Positions 7,029-8,848 of a stretch of DNA of 8,848 nucleotides are shown in pieces. The notes under the pieces are model-generated. The model searched no databases and was not told the DNA's origin. It was given only the letters and a program-made list of their open reading frames with translations. The number at the start of each line of letters is the position of its first letter. Position 1 is the stretch's first letter. The position numbers and the translations under genes are program-made. This DNA comes from UBA1737 sp964474685 (lineage in GTDB: Bacteria > Bacillota_I > Bacilli_A > ML615J-28 > CAG-313): assembly GCA_964474685.1 (NCBI GenBank), contig CAYYTE010000049.1, positions 1-8,848 on the forward strand, given 5' to 3'.

Positions 7029-7859
7029 ATGGTAGGGAACTACGAGTATGATGCATTTGGAAATATTACAAACACATTATCATCAATTGCAGATATAAAT
7101 CCATTTCAATATAAAGGCTATTATCAAGATGTAGAAACTGGGCTTTATTATTGTAATACTAGATATTATAATCCACTTTGGTGTCGGTGGATATCACCGG
7201 ATACAATTGACTATTTAGACTATGAGTCTATCAATGGACTAAACTTATATGCGTATTGTGGATATGACCCAGTTAATAGATATGATCCAAGTGGACATTT
7301 TGCAATAAGTGCGATACTAATTGGCTTAGGGGCTGGATTTCTAGGAACAGTGTTCTCTGATTTAATTGATGATGGAATAGTATTCAACGGAAGTCAAGAT
7401 TGGAAAGATTATATAGGGAATACATTAGCAGGTGGAATGGGCGGGTTATCCGGAGCAATCGGTCTTAATTTATTTGGTGATATATTTTTTTCTTTTGCTG
7501 GGGATACAATTGGAGGTTTAATTAGTGGTGAAATTAATTCCTGGTCGTCTTTTTTCCAAACCACCATGTTCTCTGTGGTAAGCACAGGGTTGTCTTCCTG
7601 CTTCTCTAATACAGTCAGTGATCTATTTGGAAAAGCACAATACAAGAAGATAAGAGGATCTGCTAAGAAAAATATTCAGGTAAATAAGATTATTAAAAAT
7701 TTATCTAAGCAATACAGGAGAGCTGGAGTAACCAGTTTAAAAATAGGAGCTGATTCGATGGATGTTTTTTTAGAAAAACTCAGCCGTACTACTTCAAATG
7801 TTGTTATTACTGAATTAGCAGGAAATTTCATCATCTTACCGCTCGAAGCTTTACAATAA
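7029..7859 (+). CDS. RHS core domain plus variable C-terminal tail (candidate toxin), second segment of the split gene
   Basis: Residues 1-90 from the first Met form the RHS-associated core: YEYDAFGNIT, ETGLYYCNTRYYNPLWCRWISPD, NLYAYCGYDPVNRYDPSG. The motif DPSG (7284-7295) corresponds to the conserved end of the core, where other RHS proteins cleave off the toxin. The remaining tail (about 187 residues) starts with glycine-zipper-like hydrophobic stretches (IGLGAGFLG, AGGMGGLSGAIG, IGGLISG), then a Lys-rich helical end (205-250) and a hydrophobic finish. I recognise no nuclease or other toxin motif; pore formation is one possibility, and the hydrophobic part may instead be a translocation spacer common in Gram-positive RHS proteins. 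The ATG at 7029 lacks a ribosome site and is only 12 bases past the TGA, so independent translation is doubtful. The frame is identical to the preceding segment, and no other stop occurs before 7857. Confidence 0.82.
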   Translation: MVGNYEYDAFGNITNTLSSIADINPFQYKGYYQDVETGLYYCNTRYYNPLWCRWISPDTIDYLDYESINGLNLYAYCGYDPVNRYDPSGHFAISAILIGLGAGFLGTVFSDLIDDGIVFNGSQDWKDYIGNTLAGGMGGLSGAIGLNLFGDIFFSFAGDTIGGLISGEINSWSSFFQTTMFSVVSTGLSSCFSNTVSDLFGKAQYKKIRGSAKKNIQVNKIIKNLSKQYRRAGVTSLKIGADSMDVFLEKLSRTTSNVVITELAGNFIILPLEALQ

Positions 7860-8107
7860 AAGATTAGGGTTATTAATGTGGACTTATGCTTTTTGTAAAT
7901 TTAGATTGTCAAGTAAAAGAAACGCAATAAGAAAACAAGGATTTACATAAATTGAAGAATTATTTTAATTATTATAAAGACTGCTATGCTTTCTTAATTT
8001 ATAGTTCATAGTATTTGGTTTGTAGTGTAAATCTATTATTAACAAAATTTAAAAAAGAAAGGATTAACAAATATAAGTAACTATCGTACTTCTATTTTTT
8101 AAAAAAT
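7860..8107 (+). other. Intergenic stretch with no recognised gene
   Basis: This AT-rich spacer has no convincing coding remnant or strong terminator. Its one clear signal is a Shine-Dalgarno-like GAAAGGA (8057-8063) that is not followed by an ATG at normal distance (see the next gene). Confidence 0.5.
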
Positions 8108-8812
8108 ATGAATAATAAAAGAAATAATGGGTCATTGGGACCTTCTAATATGATGCTTAGAAATAAAACAACTAGAATCATTTTATTTTATGTGGTAAAT
8201 GCAATTCTTATTATAAGTATAATTTTATCGATTATATTTATTAATTTTCCCTATAATACAATGGCGTGGATTCTTCCTGGATGTATTTTAGGGTTGATTG
8301 ATATACAAGCTTTTTACATTCATGTAGAAAGATACCCTTTAAATGATTATTCCGAGTATAAAATAGTTTTGAATGAAGATGAATTAGAAGAAAAAAATGG
8401 ATATTATGTTATCAGGGTTACAAAAAAAGGATATATGTATTATGCTAGTTTAAAAGATAAAGAATTAGTTTTTAATATGAAAGGCTGTTGGTTTCCACGA
8501 ACAGTAATTAAAGCATATTTAGGAAGACAATTCATTATGATGACAATTAATGAGAGAGAACTAGTAAGTGATTATATGCAGAAAAATGCTCGAATTAGCA
8601 AAAAATGTGATAAATATGCGAATGTAAAAATAATTTTTATTAAAGAAAAAGGAAAATTAAGCGAAAGCTATTTAATTAAAAGCAAAAAAGCCAAAATGAG
8701 CATCTTAATGAGAGCAATTAATGGTCACAATCTTATTGTTTGGGGTTATGGTAATGTAGATAGATATTATGTTGAGGTTGATGAATCAATATTTGTTTCT
8801 AGAAAAAGGTAA
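8108..8812 (+). CDS. Unrecognised two-helix membrane protein, possible RHS immunity partner
   Basis: The 234-residue product has a polar start (1-22), two hydrophobic segments (about 23-46 and 52-72) and a charged, probably cytosolic region of about 160 residues rich in Lys, Tyr and Ile. That region has alternating strand-like stretches (YYVIRVTKKGYMYYASL, NVKIIFIKE, YYVEVDESIFV). I recognise no family or catalytic motif. It lies 248 bases after the RHS tail on the same strand, the usual place for an immunity protein, but that is positional inference only. The ATG at 8108 has no ribosome site. A good one, GAAAGGA at 8057-8063, sits nine bases before ATA (8073), from which ISNYRTSIF is read before a stop at 8100 in another frame. 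The T6A6 run at 8095-8106 could have shifted the frame, so the true N-terminus may be lost or altered. Internal Met15 and Met16 are other possible starts. Confidence 0.6.
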   Translation: MNNKRNNGSLGPSNMMLRNKTTRIILFYVVNAILIISIILSIIFINFPYNTMAWILPGCILGLIDIQAFYIHVERYPLNDYSEYKIVLNEDELEEKNGYYVIRVTKKGYMYYASLKDKELVFNMKGCWFPRTVIKAYLGRQFIMMTINERELVSDYMQKNARISKKCDKYANVKIIFIKEKGKLSESYLIKSKKAKMSILMRAINGHNLIVWGYGNVDRYYVEVDESIFVSRKR

Positions 8813-8848
8813 TTATTTGATTATCTTTTATAGTTAAATCACAATACT

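Noticed and set aside
7409..7645. Open frame on the - strand within the RHS tail
   Set aside because: It is antisense to the RHS frame, has no recognisable domain, and its Pro-rich stretch mirrors the Gly-rich codons of the other strand.
7876..7950. 24-codon reading frame (MWTYAF...) between the RHS tail and the last gene
   Set aside because: It is too short, lacks a convincing ribosome site and resembles no known small protein.

Overview
The window is low-GC, AT-rich DNA with strong Shine-Dalgarno sites, near-consensus sigma-A promoters and U-tailed terminators. This fits a Bacillota-type genome, perhaps an Erysipelotrichia- or Mollicutes-related gut lineage, but that placement is inference. 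Intact genes encode Trp with TGG and carry no in-frame TGA, so the ordinary bacterial code is assumed. All recognised genes lie on the + strand.

Left part (1-2483): the 3' portion of a large secreted modular protein. It has InlB/Flg_new repeats, Ig-like (Big_2) domains and a zinc amidase (Amidase_2) domain with a complete set of catalytic residues. The gene runs off the left edge of the window. Next come a perfect sigma-A promoter and a leader hairpin (2545-2608), then a hemolysin III/PAQR-family membrane protein (2622-3620) with an unusual lysine-rich N-terminal extension and a strong terminator.

Middle (3675-5697): a lipoprotein with a repetitive beta-solenoid domain of the Cthe_2159 carbohydrate-binding type. 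Direct repeats resembling a PhoP box overlap its probable -35, and a 14-bp-stem terminator closes it. The amidase and this lipoprotein are both cell-surface or secreted proteins, but each region is closed by its own signals, so they look like separate transcription units.

Right part (5840-8848): a region of gene decay and accessory genes. The apparently gene-free stretch 5628-6389 holds a heavily mutated N-terminal remnant of an AAA ATPase of the DUF4143 family. It also holds an orphan near-consensus promoter. This promoter points into the 3' end of an RHS/YD-repeat gene that has lost its front and is split by one in-frame TGA. The RHS core ends in a YDPSG motif followed by a roughly 187-residue glycine-rich variable tail, a candidate polymorphic toxin. 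The last gene (8108-8812) encodes an unrecognised two-helix membrane protein. Its position makes it a candidate immunity partner, and its own start region looks damaged.

No tRNA, rRNA, CRISPR array or transposase was seen. The most interesting leads are the RHS tail with its neighbour, the promoter-hairpin leader of the PAQR gene, and the layered pseudogenes on the right.
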